Below are positions 39,488 through 48,503 of a DNA stretch of 64,000 nt, in pieces. The DNA lies in assembly GCA_918797485.1 (NCBI GenBank), contig CAKKNE010000004.1, positions 744,001 through 808,000 of the forward strand, in the 5' to 3' direction. The notes below the pieces were generated by a model. That model worked only from the letters and a program-made list of their open reading frames with translations. It had not been told where the DNA came from and ran no database searches. The translations under genes were made by a program, and so were the position numbers. This stretch comes from Pelagomonas calceolata (taxonomy: Eukaryota; Sar; Pelagophyceae; Pelagomonadales; Pelagomonadaceae). Numbering within the stretch: position 1 is the first letter of the stretch; each line of letters starts with the position of its first letter.

Positions 39488-39540
39488 AAATTCACCCCGT
39501 CAAAATTCGCACGCGCTCTCCTAGCAACATTCTAAAAAAC

Positions 39541-41679
39541 TTAAGTCTGCTCCGGGTTCGCCTCGCGGAAGGCCCCGATGGCGTTCCGCAACGTAATATT
39601 CGGCACGAGGTGCTTGTGCGCCAACGGCAGGTTCGTCTGCGGCGACGTGTCGTGCCTTTCCAACCAAGCGCTAATCGCGTGGTGCTCGTACGAATGCCCG
39701 TCGGCACACACGTGCGGGTCGACCATGAGCTCCTGCGTGATCGGGCAGACGAAGTCGTCGGGGCACGACGTGAGCAACTTCCGCTGCCGCGCCGCCTCGA
39801 CGCGCGTCCGCGCGGCGTCCATTTCAGCCAACAGCACCCCGAGCGTCTTCACGTCGAGGCCCTCCAACTGCTCGCCCTTGTAGTGAGCTAATTTCCTGTG
39901 GACAATATCCGCCTCCGCCCGTAACATCGCCTGCTGCGCCGCGTGGACCGCATTCAGTGCCCGTAACTCGTCCTCCCGATGTAGCAACTGCTTGCGCATG
40001 CGCCGCGCCTTGTTCTTCGACAGGGGCCCCTCGTTTTCGTCCTCTTCTTCGACAGTCGGCTTCACTACAACAGGTTTCATGAGGGCAGCATTAGCATGCG
40101 CTTTCTGGGTCCAGGTACTTCGCGACTCGTCGTCGAACATGGTTTCGGAGCCGCGCAACCGCTCGACCAACCCGCCGTAGGCTTTATCCCCTTGTAACCC
40201 TTCTCCGGTAACAAAGCACCAGTCGCCCGCAATTGATGTGACGTAGTCGTAGCGGCCGGCGCGCACGACGCACTTGTATTTTGTATTCGCCTCCAATCTG
40301 ATTGACGGTCGGAAGGTTAACGAACCCGTCTCGGCATCGTACGTGCATTCACCAGGCACATCTCTTGAAACTTCTACAGTTAAGTTCAGAGCTTGGAGCT
40401 GGTCCCTCGTAAAACGCTCCGGATGTGACAGGGCGCAGTGCTGCTCGCGCGAGCAGGCCTCGTCGTCGTCACTGACGTCTTCGCCGGCGTTCCACGCGCC
40501 GTCGGCGCCGTCGTCCGCGAAGACGCGTTCTAGATGTAACGAGGCGCCCTCATCACTCGCTAGATGCACGACGCACCGACACACGACGTCCGTGCCCACT
40601 TCAGACGAGTCCGGAGGTGGTGAACGGGCCGTAGGCAAGGGCACGGCCACCACGCCTACCAAGGCGCGGTCGCACCCCAGCAGACCGGCCGCACATGCGT
40701 CAGGCTCGGCGTCCAACCGTCTCAATGAACGCACCTGCACACCAGCGGCATCGCTCGTCACGGGCTCGCAATTGTAAAAAGCGCAGTTTCGCGGGAGCGG
40801 CGGGCCCGCGTCTCGGATCAATTGCTCCACATCAGACCAAACTGCTGGCGGCGGCGCTCGAAAAGGCGACGCGCTCCCAGGCAACTGGCCGAAACAGCAG
40901 GCGACGCGCTGCCTCCTATAAGCAAAGAGTCGATCATCCACATCCACGTCGCGTCGTAGTTGCTGATCATCGAGTATGGGAAGGCCGTCCTCCGTCGCGA
41001 GATCTAGATCCCCCGCCGTCGCAGCGGCATCTCTAACTGCCTCTCGGACCCGCCTTCCAGTAGCTTTGTCCTCGAGGAACACCTTCACGGTTTTCGTAGA
41101 CCCGGCCAGCGCCAGCGGCCCGTACCTCGACAAATCGCAGGCAACAATCGCATTAATGGAATCAGGCGGCGCGTCGGGCGGCCGGTCATTCGTCCGGCCA
41201 TAGACCACGCGCGCTTCGACCCGTCGCGCGTCCGCGAGGCCACACTCTTGCAAGGAAGCCATCCTACCAGCGCAGAATGAGGGACACACTCGCTGGCCGT
41301 CCGCGTGCCACTCCAACGCTGATAGTCTTCGACCAAACGTGGGAAAGGTCTTCCTACACAGCTCTCGCAGACTGAGAAACGTCTGGTCCTCGGTCAAATC
41401 CGAAAACACATGTACTAAGTCCTTGTTCTTCATGCGGACATGTACTCGTAATTCAAAGGGCTTGCCCGGAATGCGCTGCTGATTCTCTTGCATGAAATGA
41501 GGGACATATACTGCTGCGCTGGCGTTGGTCCCCGCTTTTGGCCGCCGCGCCTCCCAGGCGCTTCGCGACTCGCCGTACCTTCTCGCTTGGGGCGGCGGCG
41601 CTGCGCTGCTCCAGGTGCCCGGGTCGCGGCGGGCGTAGTCCTCGGCGGATGGGGGCTTTTTTGTGCTGCGGCCAATCAT
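39541..41679 (-). CDS. U-box E3 ubiquitin ligase-like protein
   Basis: 712 residues from the ATG of MIGRSTKKPPSAEDYARRD (complement of 41677-41679). The frame is open to an ATG at 41907, giving 788 residues, but that ATG is only 3 bp from the promoter palindrome, whereas other genes start 60-330 bp away. The C-terminal 70 residues are a U-box (DDFVCPITQELMVDPHVCADGHSYE, AWLERHDTSPQTNLPL), which recruits ubiquitin E2 enzymes. Before it is a coiled coil (about 565-640, KNKARRMRKQLLHREDELRALNAVH). The N-terminal 200 residues include a ubiquitin-like/PB1-like beta-grasp candidate (FELRVHVRMKNKDLVHVFSDL); the middle contains Ig-like strands. Substrate unknown. Confidence 0.78.
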   Translation of the reverse strand: MIGRSTKKPPSAEDYARRDPGTWSSAAPPPQARRYGESRSAWEARRPKAGTNASAAVYVPHFMQENQQRIPGKPFELRVHVRMKNKDLVHVFSDLTEDQTFLSLRELCRKTFPTFGRRLSALEWHADGQRVCPSFCAGRMASLQECGLADARRVEARVVYGRTNDRPPDAPPDSINAIVACDLSRYGPLALAGSTKTVKVFLEDKATGRRVREAVRDAAATAGDLDLATEDGLPILDDQQLRRDVDVDDRLFAYRRQRVACCFGQLPGSASPFRAPPPAVWSDVEQLIRDAGPPLPRNCAFYNCEPVTSDAAGVQVRSLRRLDAEPDACAAGLLGCDRALVGVVAVPLPTARSPPPDSSEVGTDVVCRCVVHLASDEGASLHLERVFADDGADGAWNAGEDVSDDDEACSREQHCALSHPERFTRDQLQALNLTVEVSRDVPGECTYDAETGSLTFRPSIRLEANTKYKCVVRAGRYDYVTSIAGDWCFVTGEGLQGDKAYGGLVERLRGSETMFDDESRSTWTQKAHANAALMKPVVVKPTVEEEDENEGPLSKNKARRMRKQLLHREDELRALNAVHAAQQAMLRAEADIVHRKLAHYKGEQLEGLDVKTLGVLLAEMDAARTRVEAARQRKLLTSCPDDFVCPITQELMVDPHVCADGHSYEHHAISAWLERHDTSPQTNLPLAHKHLVPNITLRNAIGAFREANPEQT

Positions 41680-41910
41680 AGTGGTGCCCCGCGGCTGTTG
41701 AGTCGAGGGGCTTTCCGATTTATGTGGTTGAGGGCAGCCCGCGTGCGCGTGCGGTCGCGCGGGCAGCGCTGTCGCCTGTCGACGTCCAGCTTTTGGCATG
41801 AGAGCCTTTGTTTGAATTCGGGTCGTATCGGTGGCGCGGAGCGCGGAAGCGTGGCGAGGGCTCGGTCTTGCCGGGCTCTGGGTGTCTGCAAACGTGCTGA
41901 GTCGCATCGA

Positions 41911-41932
41911 GCTAGCGGCGTAAGGACACTAG
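41911..41932 (+). promoter_or_regulatory. Promoter palindrome motif (copy 5)
   Basis: 22-bp copy (GCTAGCG, GTAAGG, ACACTAG). It lies between the U-box gene and the CRT-like transporter, 232 bp from the preferred U-box ATG (41679) and 152 bp from the transporter ATG. It is followed by AGCAAGCAAGCAAGC, a short AAGC tandem repeat. Confidence 0.6.
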
Positions 41933-42084
41933 AGCAAGCAAGCAAGCTTGGGCCAGCCATCTTCACGGCACAAAGCCAGCACCCCCACATTCGTTTTGCA
42001 GCCAAAACGATGAATGTCTTCCAGCTCGGCGCCTAGACGCCATCGCTAAGACAAATCGCGACGCGTACTGAAGCTAAGCAGCCA

Positions 42085-43803
42085 ATGGAGCCGGCAGCCA
42101 GCGAGGCTGACCCGGCGCGCCCGGCGGCCGAGGGCGCGAAGCGACTGCCGCCCGGGCGCGCGAAGCAGACCGAGAAGTCCTCGCTGCTCGCCGCAGCCCA
42201 GGGCCGCAAAGGCGACGACGCCGCGCCCACCGCGACCGCGAAACCGACACAAGGCCTCGCCGCGACCTTCGCGCTCTTCGTCATCTCGAGTTTGGGCAAC
42301 CGCCTCTTCCAGAAGCTCCAGACGATCCCCATGTACAACTACCCCATCACGGTGAACATCGTGTCGACCGCCGTTTATGTGCCGGTATGTTTTGCGTATA
42401 TAATACCTGCATCGTTGTGTCTCAATCCCTCACCGATCACCGCCGAGGAGCAGGCCATCCCGAAATCAGTGTTTGCGGTCATGGGCGCCTTAGATTGTCT
42501 CTCTTCAGTGATGCTGGTGTTGGCAGTCAATTATGTACCTAATGCCTCTACCTTAGTACTGTTGCAGCAGGCGGCCATACCTATAAGCATGGTCATTTCC
42601 GCGCTGGCGTTCGTCGGCGTGCGGTACGATCGCTTCCAAATTATTGGTGCTGGTGTAGTGTTATTGGGCATTGGCGTCGTGCTCTCGCCACAACTTGAAA
42701 CATCAGATTCGGAAGCGTCCTCGGGTACGGTGTTGTGGTCCCTCGTCACGGTCGCGGCCTGCGTGCCCATGTGCCTCTCGTCAGTATATAAGGAGAAAGC
42801 ATTAGGGGAACAAGACGTGGGCGTTATTTTTCTCAACGGGTGGGTTGCAGTTTTTCAGACGGTCATGTCGTTACCGCTGGCCATCCCGAGCGCCTGGGCG
42901 ACGCATCTCCCGCTGTCGGAGCTGCCGGATAATGTGGTCGACGGGTTTTCGTGTGTGCGGGGGATTGGGTCCGTGGGAGTCGTGCAGCCGGAACCGGGGT
43001 TGACCTATGACGACGACGACTTGTTCGCCTCCAATCCATCAGGGTATGATTTGCTGAACCCCAACGTCGATACTCGTCGACCGGACGACTGCGCGACGGC
43101 GCCGGCATATGTGACGTTGTATATCATCTTCAATCTGCTCTATAACGTCGCTACTATTTTAATGCTGAAGCAGGGCGGCTCCAATGTGTTATATTTAGCT
43201 TCTACGGTCCTCGTACCGATCTCGAACGTCATGTTTGCCTTACCTTGCATGCCCCAGCACCAGCCCGTCCATACCACCGATGTTTATGGGTTACTTGTTA
43301 TCATGCTCGGATTAACATTGTATCGAGCCGGGCAACAGATCGCTTCCAGACTGTCAGAACGGTGGTGTTCTCTCCAACGCAGACCGAGGATCTATTCCGA
43401 CCTCGAAGGCGACGTACCAACTCCTATACTGAGAGAAGTTGCTCAATCCCCCGGAGTGTTCCGGAGGGCTCGGACGGACGCCGCCCGTACTTTTAGAGCC
43501 GACCAGCTCGAGATGCTGCAGCCCATTTACGAGCAGCAGGAGCGACAGGCTCGGCGACGCCTCGTGAAGACGAACGCCCAGATCCGCCATACGCTTCTCA
43601 GGAGGCTGGGCTTCTCGCCGGACACGCAGGGCGTGCCCATTCCTGGGTCGCGACGGCAGTCGCCGGGCGACTGGCGGCGCACGACGGGGCGGTCGCCGCC
43701 GCTACCGCCGTCGGGCTTCGTGCCTTTGTCCGAAAGACGGCGCGCGCGGTCGTTCCAGGCGCGATCTCCCTCGCCGGCGCAACTCGAAGAACCTAGTCTA
43801 TAG
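42085..43803 (+). CDS. CRT-like (chloroquine-resistance-transporter-like) membrane transporter
   Basis: 572 residues. After a hydrophilic N-terminus (about 55 residues) come about ten transmembrane helices of the drug/metabolite transporter superfamily: TFALFVISSLGNRLF, IVSTAVYVPVCFAYIIP, SVFAVMGALDCLSSVMLVLAV, LVLLQQAAIPISMVISALAF, IIGAGVVLLGIGVVLS, and after the diagnostic SSVYKEKALGEQDVGVIFLNGW, four more ending LLVIMLGLTLYRAG. The Y-K-E motif after TM6 and the long lumenal loop with cysteines (about 285-345) match PfCRT and plant CLT proteins, which move thiols, peptides or amino acids across vacuole or plastid membranes. The C-terminal 140 residues are hydrophilic and Arg-rich. Confidence 0.85.
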   Translation: MEPAASEADPARPAAEGAKRLPPGRAKQTEKSSLLAAAQGRKGDDAAPTATAKPTQGLAATFALFVISSLGNRLFQKLQTIPMYNYPITVNIVSTAVYVPVCFAYIIPASLCLNPSPITAEEQAIPKSVFAVMGALDCLSSVMLVLAVNYVPNASTLVLLQQAAIPISMVISALAFVGVRYDRFQIIGAGVVLLGIGVVLSPQLETSDSEASSGTVLWSLVTVAACVPMCLSSVYKEKALGEQDVGVIFLNGWVAVFQTVMSLPLAIPSAWATHLPLSELPDNVVDGFSCVRGIGSVGVVQPEPGLTYDDDDLFASNPSGYDLLNPNVDTRRPDDCATAPAYVTLYIIFNLLYNVATILMLKQGGSNVLYLASTVLVPISNVMFALPCMPQHQPVHTTDVYGLLVIMLGLTLYRAGQQIASRLSERWCSLQRRPRIYSDLEGDVPTPILREVAQSPGVFRRARTDAARTFRADQLEMLQPIYEQQERQARRRLVKTNAQIRHTLLRRLGFSPDTQGVPIPGSRRQSPGDWRRTTGRSPPLPPSGFVPLSERRRARSFQARSPSPAQLEEPSL

Positions 43804-44127
43804 TAACTGTGCTATTGTCCATATTCTTACTTCTAGGAAGCCGGCGCCGCGTCGAAGGCGTCTAGGCGGGCGCATATTTGCATTCGCTAGCGGTATTGGC
43901 TTTTACGCACTCCCCGGCGGCGGCGATGGTGTCTCGCGGGCGCTGGGTCCGGACTTCCGGCCGCTGTGGCATGAGCACCCGCCGGCAGGCGAGCGGATAC
44001 ACCTCCCGACGCTCCTCGCCGCCGCCGGCGCGGCATTCGTAGTACTTAGTTCACTGGCCCTCGCGGCTACGGATCCGAAGGCGGAGAACGTCGTGCTCGA
44101 CATGTTCGCCGGGGTATAATACTTACT
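43804..44127. other. Intergenic region with a possible orphan exon
   Basis: 324 bp between convergent genes. On the plus strand an open frame without ATG (about 43877-44119) reads FAFASGIGFYALPGGGDGV, LWHEHPPAGERIHLPTLL, a hydrophobic stretch AAAGAAFVVLSSLALAAT, and ends DMFAGV before TAA. It might be a terminal exon or a remnant; I cannot name it. An opposite-strand ORF over the same bases looks like a shadow. Confidence 0.3.
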
Positions 44128-45264
44128 CTAGAGCAGGCACGGCGTCCGCCCCAAACTTCCCTGCGTGCACCGGCCCTCCTTGCCGTTCTGCGAAGGATGC
44201 GCTAATTGAGTATTGACTCTTTGAGGAACATGAGAAGGCAGCCGTTCGATGGTGTAGTGCCCCACGATGTCGTAGGGCCTGCCTTCGAGCTCGCGGTCGC
44301 GGATGAACTGCTCGCGGACGTCCTTTCGCGGTTTTTCGTGTTTGGTGAACAACCTTTCATGGGTCGAGTGACTCGGCCGGCACTTGCCAAACGTCTTGGC
44401 CTGCAGGAACCGGTTCATTTCTTGTTTGAGACTTTCGTCGTGCTGGAAGGGGTCGTAGCCGTGCGTCGTTTCTCCACATAAGAGTTTCGTGAGATTCGCG
44501 CGTCTCGCGTCGCAACTCGCTTTGTGGTTCGCGTCCCTCCGCCGGATTTCCCGAGCCGCCTCCCCATAAACGTAGGAGTCGGGGTTCGCCGTGCTATCGA
44601 CGTTTAAAGCTCCCTGCGGGTGCCGGTCCCGCAACAAATGGTGCAGCCTTCTCGCTTGCAATTCGCCCCGCTTCACGGTGGCTCGAGCTCTTTCATTTTT
44701 TATTTGAAAATCCAACGCAGCTCTACGCTGAGCAGGTGTGATGAGCGCCCCTTTCTGCATGGAGAGCTGCGCAGCTTTATAGGCAGCCGGAGTGTCCGTT
44801 TTCACAACTTCCTCGGCTCTGGCAAACATGTTGACGAACGTCGGGGCGTCCTGGACGAGGGCGTCACCGTTGCCCGGTAAACGTTGCGAGAGCTGCTGCT
44901 CCACCGTGAGAGGCACCTCGGCTTCGGCGTGGGGCGGCGGCTTCTGGTGGCACAGAGCCCCGCCCTCCTTCGCCGGGCCGACCTCGAAGCACGCAAAACC
45001 GGCCATGCCTTGCGACGCGGCGTAGGGGTTCGCTACTCCTGGTAATGGTTTGGTGTCCAAGCGTGAAAACGGTCTTGGGTCGACTGACAGGCCGTCCCAG
45101 CTGGCGAACGTGCCCTGGCGCAGGCTCGCGCCGCCGCTCGCGACTGAACCACCGGTCATTGAGTTCCAGGGCCGGTTCTCGACGTAGGCGTCCAAAATGC
45201 TCGGGTCCATGGCCACGCGCTTGCCGTCCATGGCCGCCGAGGGCTTTCGTATGGGGCCGCCCAT
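44128..45264 (-). CDS. Unknown conserved-looking hydrophilic protein
   Basis: 378 residues, single exon, starting MGGPIRKPSAAMDG. Family not recognised. It is soluble, with charged helical segments (SMQKGALITPAQRRAALDFQIKNERARATVKR, EAAREIRRRDANHKASCDARRANL), a short glycine/asparagine-rich N-terminal part, and a basic segment FTKHEKPRKDVREQFIRDRELEGRPYDIVGHYTIERLP. Organisation of short conserved turns (HPQGALN, YGYDPFQ-like) resembles uncharacterised ciliary or cytoskeletal proteins, but this is only an impression. Divergent from the FHA-RING gene. Confidence 0.55.
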   Translation of the reverse strand: MGGPIRKPSAAMDGKRVAMDPSILDAYVENRPWNSMTGGSVASGGASLRQGTFASWDGLSVDPRPFSRLDTKPLPGVANPYAASQGMAGFACFEVGPAKEGGALCHQKPPPHAEAEVPLTVEQQLSQRLPGNGDALVQDAPTFVNMFARAEEVVKTDTPAAYKAAQLSMQKGALITPAQRRAALDFQIKNERARATVKRGELQARRLHHLLRDRHPQGALNVDSTANPDSYVYGEAAREIRRRDANHKASCDARRANLTKLLCGETTHGYDPFQHDESLKQEMNRFLQAKTFGKCRPSHSTHERLFTKHEKPRKDVREQFIRDRELEGRPYDIVGHYTIERLPSHVPQRVNTQLAHPSQNGKEGRCTQGSLGRTPCLL

Positions 45265-45754
45265 GCTTGCAAGGGGCTGCCCCGGGGCTTGCGGAGCAAC
45301 GACAAAGGCTCGGGTGCTGCTGCGGCGGGAGCGAGAGCACGCGTGGAGCTGCGTTTGGGCTGCCTCTCGCTGGATGCGGCCCGAGATTAGGAGGCGCGCG
45401 CTAATCTCTCACTGTGGCGCTGAGAGGTGTCCTAGTTACGGCTAGCGTGGGCTCTCCCACCAAGCATGCGGCTCTTGCGACGCGCAAACGGCTCTCGGGG
45501 CTGAGGAATCACGGGTCCTCGGGGGGGGGGGGGGGGCGCCTTGAAAAACCCGAACCCCATCTTGGCTGCGCGCACGAGCGCCCGCCAAAACGCTCCACAA
45601 CGCGCCCGTGGACTTCCAGAGGGCCGGAACCAGCTCAACAGGTCCGCCCGACAGCCACTACGACCGCTGCGCCCCCGGCGCCCGGCGCAAAGGGCCGTAT
45701 CGCCCCCGAAGCTAGACCGATCCCGCGACAGCAGCGGAGGCGCGCGACGCAGGA
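45265..45754. promoter_or_regulatory. Divergent promoter region with a long G run
   Basis: 490 bp. Contains an uninterrupted run of 16 G (45521-45536) and, at 45389-45412, an inverted repeat AGATTAG/CTAATCT around GAGGCGCGCG. The CTAG palindrome is absent. No gene supported. The G run may form a quadruplex and its length may be uncertain in assembly. Confidence 0.45.
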
Positions 45755-46849
45755 ATGGCCGTCCTCGTCCTCCAGAATAGGGACGCCGCGCCGCGCGTGC
45801 CGGCCCAGATCGCCCTCGACCCGAGCAACGAGAACGCGATTGTGGTCGGGCGGTCGCGGAAGGAGGCCGACGTGTGTTTGGACCTGCCGGCGCCGGCCCC
45901 TCCTTGCTTGATTTCCAGGAGGCACGCTCGTTTAAGAAGGGACGGGGCGTCGTGGTTCGTCTCCGACCTCGGGTCTCTCAACGGCGTGGCGGTCAACGAC
46001 GCTCGATTGCATCAAGAGCGGAAACTCGTAGAGGGCGACGTCGTGCGCTTCGGGGGCGCCGGCGGGGAAGAGCTCGGTGGCGAGTGCGCGACGTACGTGT
46101 TCAGTGCGAAGAGACGGTCGTCGCTGCTGAAGACGCCTTCGGCAAAAAAGAGGCGCGTCGAGCCTCCTACCAACCACGCTCTGGACGCGTCGAACGCGGC
46201 CTGCGCCGCCGCTCTATCAGCCGCCGACAAAGCGAGCGACGCTCACAACGCATCAAATGCAGCGTTTACTGCTTTACAGGAACATGGTGAAGGCGCGAGG
46301 AAAGTGCGGAGGACGGCTCTCAAAGCGTTGACGTGCGTGCCCTGCGGCAAGCCGTTAGCTTGTGCCGTCTCATTACCTTGTGGACATGCCATCGACGAGC
46401 AGTGTTTCCTCCAGCGGTGCTTCTCGCTGTCAGGCGATCCGACGACGTGCGCCTGCTGCGGCGAGCAGTTCCCGGCCTTCGCGAGCGCGTTGCGTAGAAG
46501 CGCGCACGTCGACGCGGCCGTCGACGCTTTAGTGTTGGGCGATCCTGCGTTGTTGGCCGCTCACGAGCGGCGCTTGGACGCGGCCGCGGCGGCGCGGAGA
46601 GATGCTGCTAGGAGGCTGGACGCGCTGCCGGACCCTTCATTGCGGCCGTTAGTGGAGTCGCTCGTGCTGGAACGGACGCCGTCGCAAGCTGATTTGGCCG
46701 TCGGCGCGTCTTCGTTGCTGGCGCCGGGTCGGTTGCTGCAGGCCGTCGCGGATTCATATGAAGAAGACGTCTGCGACGGGTGCGGCGAGCGGGGCCACGT
46801 CCAGGAGGACTGCCCGCACCGGTCTGAACTGGATGAAGACGAAGACTAG
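45755..46849 (+). CDS. FHA-RING protein with CCHC knuckle (possible DNA-damage E3 ligase)
   Basis: 364 residues. Residues about 28-115 are an FHA domain (NAIVVGRSRKEADVCLDL, LISRRHARL, SDLGSLNGVAVND), which binds phosphothreonine. After an Ala-rich helical linker, about 190-235 holds a RING-type zinc finger (CVPCGKPL...LPCGHAIDEQCFLQRC...CACCGEQF). The end carries a CCHC knuckle (CDGCGERGHVQEDC, about 345-358) and an acidic tail. FHA plus RING is the RNF8/CHFR arrangement used in DNA-damage and mitotic checkpoint ubiquitination; the terminal zinc knuckle is not typical for those. Single exon. Confidence 0.8.
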   Translation: MAVLVLQNRDAAPRVPAQIALDPSNENAIVVGRSRKEADVCLDLPAPAPPCLISRRHARLRRDGASWFVSDLGSLNGVAVNDARLHQERKLVEGDVVRFGGAGGEELGGECATYVFSAKRRSSLLKTPSAKKRRVEPPTNHALDASNAACAAALSAADKASDAHNASNAAFTALQEHGEGARKVRRTALKALTCVPCGKPLACAVSLPCGHAIDEQCFLQRCFSLSGDPTTCACCGEQFPAFASALRRSAHVDAAVDALVLGDPALLAAHERRLDAAAAARRDAARRLDALPDPSLRPLVESLVLERTPSQADLAVGASSLLAPGRLLQAVADSYEEDVCDGCGERGHVQEDCPHRSELDEDED

Positions 46850-46888
46850 AAGACATAAGAAGACAGTTACTATCACATTGGTGGTCGC

Positions 46889-46945
46889 GGCGACGGCGTC
46901 GAGGTAGTGCTATCGCTGACCGTGCGGCACCTCCACGCCATCGAG
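46889..46945. repeat. Inverted pair of the dispersed word in a convergent region
   Basis: GACGGCGTCGAGGT (46892-46905) and ACCTCCACGCCATCGAG (46929-46945) can pair with two mismatches. It lies between the 3' ends of the FHA-RING and ASCC2-like genes. It may be a degenerate introner or a 3'-end structure. Confidence 0.45.
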
Positions 46946-46958
46946 CAGACGCAGCATC

Positions 46959-48134
46959 TCACACCTTCCGCGCCGCCCGGTCCTTCTGGTGGTGCTGCGC
47001 GCCCTTGTTCTTCGTCTTGCGGCGCCGTTGTAAAGCGATCTGCTTCGCCGTCAACTCTTTCTTTGGCGCGGGCGCGGGCGCCGCACTCTTACTAGAATTG
47101 GCATTGCGCTGCGACGCCCAGTACGCCTCCTCTTCTTCGTCGGCTCGCACCAAAGCATTAGCCCGGCGCACGGCGTCCTGGTCCCCCGTTAATATGGTCG
47201 GCTCCTGGAGCCCGTCGTACCGGTCGTCGTAGTCGTCGTCGTAGACCGCGTTTCTCAATTGTTGATCCTCAGCTTCTTGCTTCTCGAGGGCTCGCAAGCG
47301 CGCCTTCTGCTGGCGTTTTGCTTCATTTTCATTGATGTCGCCCGTCCGCCGATTATCTCCGCGTACGGTGGCGATCTTGGCCAGCTGCGGGCTTAAGTGG
47401 GAGACGGCGGCTGGCGGGTTGTTATCTAACAAAGCTTCTACGACTCTCTCAGGATTCAAATCTAAAGCCGCGAGACACGCGGCGAGGTAGCCGTCGCCAT
47501 AGGCATCGCCTAGAATACCCTTGACGGCCTGCACGCCGCTTTCTACTCTAGACATCAAATCCGCCTCCTCCTTTGGTCGTGGCGGCGGCGGCGGCTGTAC
47601 AGCGGGTGCGTCGTCGTCGTCGTCAACGTCGGGCATCCGTGCTTTCGCAAGCACGTCCACCAAGTCGTCGAAGCCGGACTCGGCAGCCTTTGCGAGCAGC
47701 GGCGCGTCGTCTCCCGACACGAGGGCGCCGGCGATCCTCCGGTCGCAGGCCGCGAGGAAGGCCAAGACGTCTGCAGCGTCTTTGTCGAGGTGGCGCGCGA
47801 GGATTGGTGCGAAAGCAGCAAGTTCATCGACGCAGGGCGCCTCGCGGACGACGGCTCCGCAGAGCGCCGGCGACCGCTCCCTAAACACGCGCGCGCAGCC
47901 CACCAGCCGCGGCGCGCTCAGCTTGTGTCGCGCGAGCACTGTCAAAACGCGCTCGTCGAGGGGCCGCAGGGCGTCGCTTTCTCGTTGGGAGCGGTGCGCG
48001 AGGTACGAGTCGAGGAACGCGTCGACGTCTGGTGATGCCTTCGCGTCGCGTTTCTTGAGCAGTGCTGCGAGTGCTGCGACGGCGTCCGGCCGCGCGGCGT
48101 CGTTGTCGCTCGGGGCGAAGGGGCGCAGTGGCAT
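46959..48134 (-). CDS. ASCC2-like CUE-domain protein
   Basis: 391 residues. The N-terminal two thirds are helical (LDERVLTVLARHKLSAPRLVGC, ELAAFAPILARHLDKDAADVLAFLAAC), followed by an acidic DVDDDDD stretch and a CUE ubiquitin-binding domain (about 205-245: VKGILGDAYGDGYLAACLAALDLNPERVVEALLDNN). C-terminal to it are the ASCC2-typical NAVYDDDYDDRYD motif and a basic end (QIALQRRRKTKNKGAQHHQKDRAARKV). ASCC2 binds K63-linked ubiquitin and, with the ASCC3 helicase, acts in alkylation repair and in splitting of collided ribosomes. It is shorter than animal ASCC2. Confidence 0.78.
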   Translation of the reverse strand: MPLRPFAPSDNDAARPDAVAALAALLKKRDAKASPDVDAFLDSYLAHRSQRESDALRPLDERVLTVLARHKLSAPRLVGCARVFRERSPALCGAVVREAPCVDELAAFAPILARHLDKDAADVLAFLAACDRRIAGALVSGDDAPLLAKAAESGFDDLVDVLAKARMPDVDDDDDAPAVQPPPPPRPKEEADLMSRVESGVQAVKGILGDAYGDGYLAACLAALDLNPERVVEALLDNNPPAAVSHLSPQLAKIATVRGDNRRTGDINENEAKRQQKARLRALEKQEAEDQQLRNAVYDDDYDDRYDGLQEPTILTGDQDAVRRANALVRADEEEEAYWASQRNANSSKSAAPAPAPKKELTAKQIALQRRRKTKNKGAQHHQKDRAARKV

Positions 48135-48278
48135 CGCTGCGGTGCAGCGTGCAGCAGCGGCGCCGCGCGTTAGCGCAACTGCTTTACGCGTCGAGGGCGT
48201 GTCCGAGTGATCACGAGACAGCCTTTCACTGACGTTTAGTGGCTATGCGCTGCCAGTGAGGGCTGATGCGCCGATTTG

Positions 48279-48301
48279 CTAGTGTCTTACATGACGCTAG
48301 C
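48279..48301 (-). promoter_or_regulatory. Promoter palindrome motif (copy 6)
   Basis: 23-bp minus-strand copy, 145 bp from the ASCC2-like ATG and 203 bp from the heme oxygenase-like ATG, inside the divergent region 48135-48503. AT-richer sequence (ATTCACAACGGCACATAATAATC) follows at about 48345-48370. No gene in the region. Confidence 0.6.
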
Positions 48302-48503
48302 TGCTTTTGTGCGCTGCTTTTTTGCACGTTCCTGCACGTAACTTTATTCACAACGGCACATAATAATCTTGTCCTGAGGCTACCGAGCCTGCACGCTGCT
48401 GTGAGGCGAGCGTTTGAATCGAGACACGTCCCGGAGACAATTCTCCTGAGAGCACGTGGCTGCAGCCGCCGCGAACGGACGAATTAAACCGCTGGACCGC
48501 AAG

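Noticed and set aside
41680-41907. N-terminal extension of the U-box protein to the ATG at 41907
   Set aside because: That ATG is 3 bp from the promoter palindrome, the extension is low-complexity Arg/Pro/Ala, and a good ATG follows at 41679. Kept only as an alternative.
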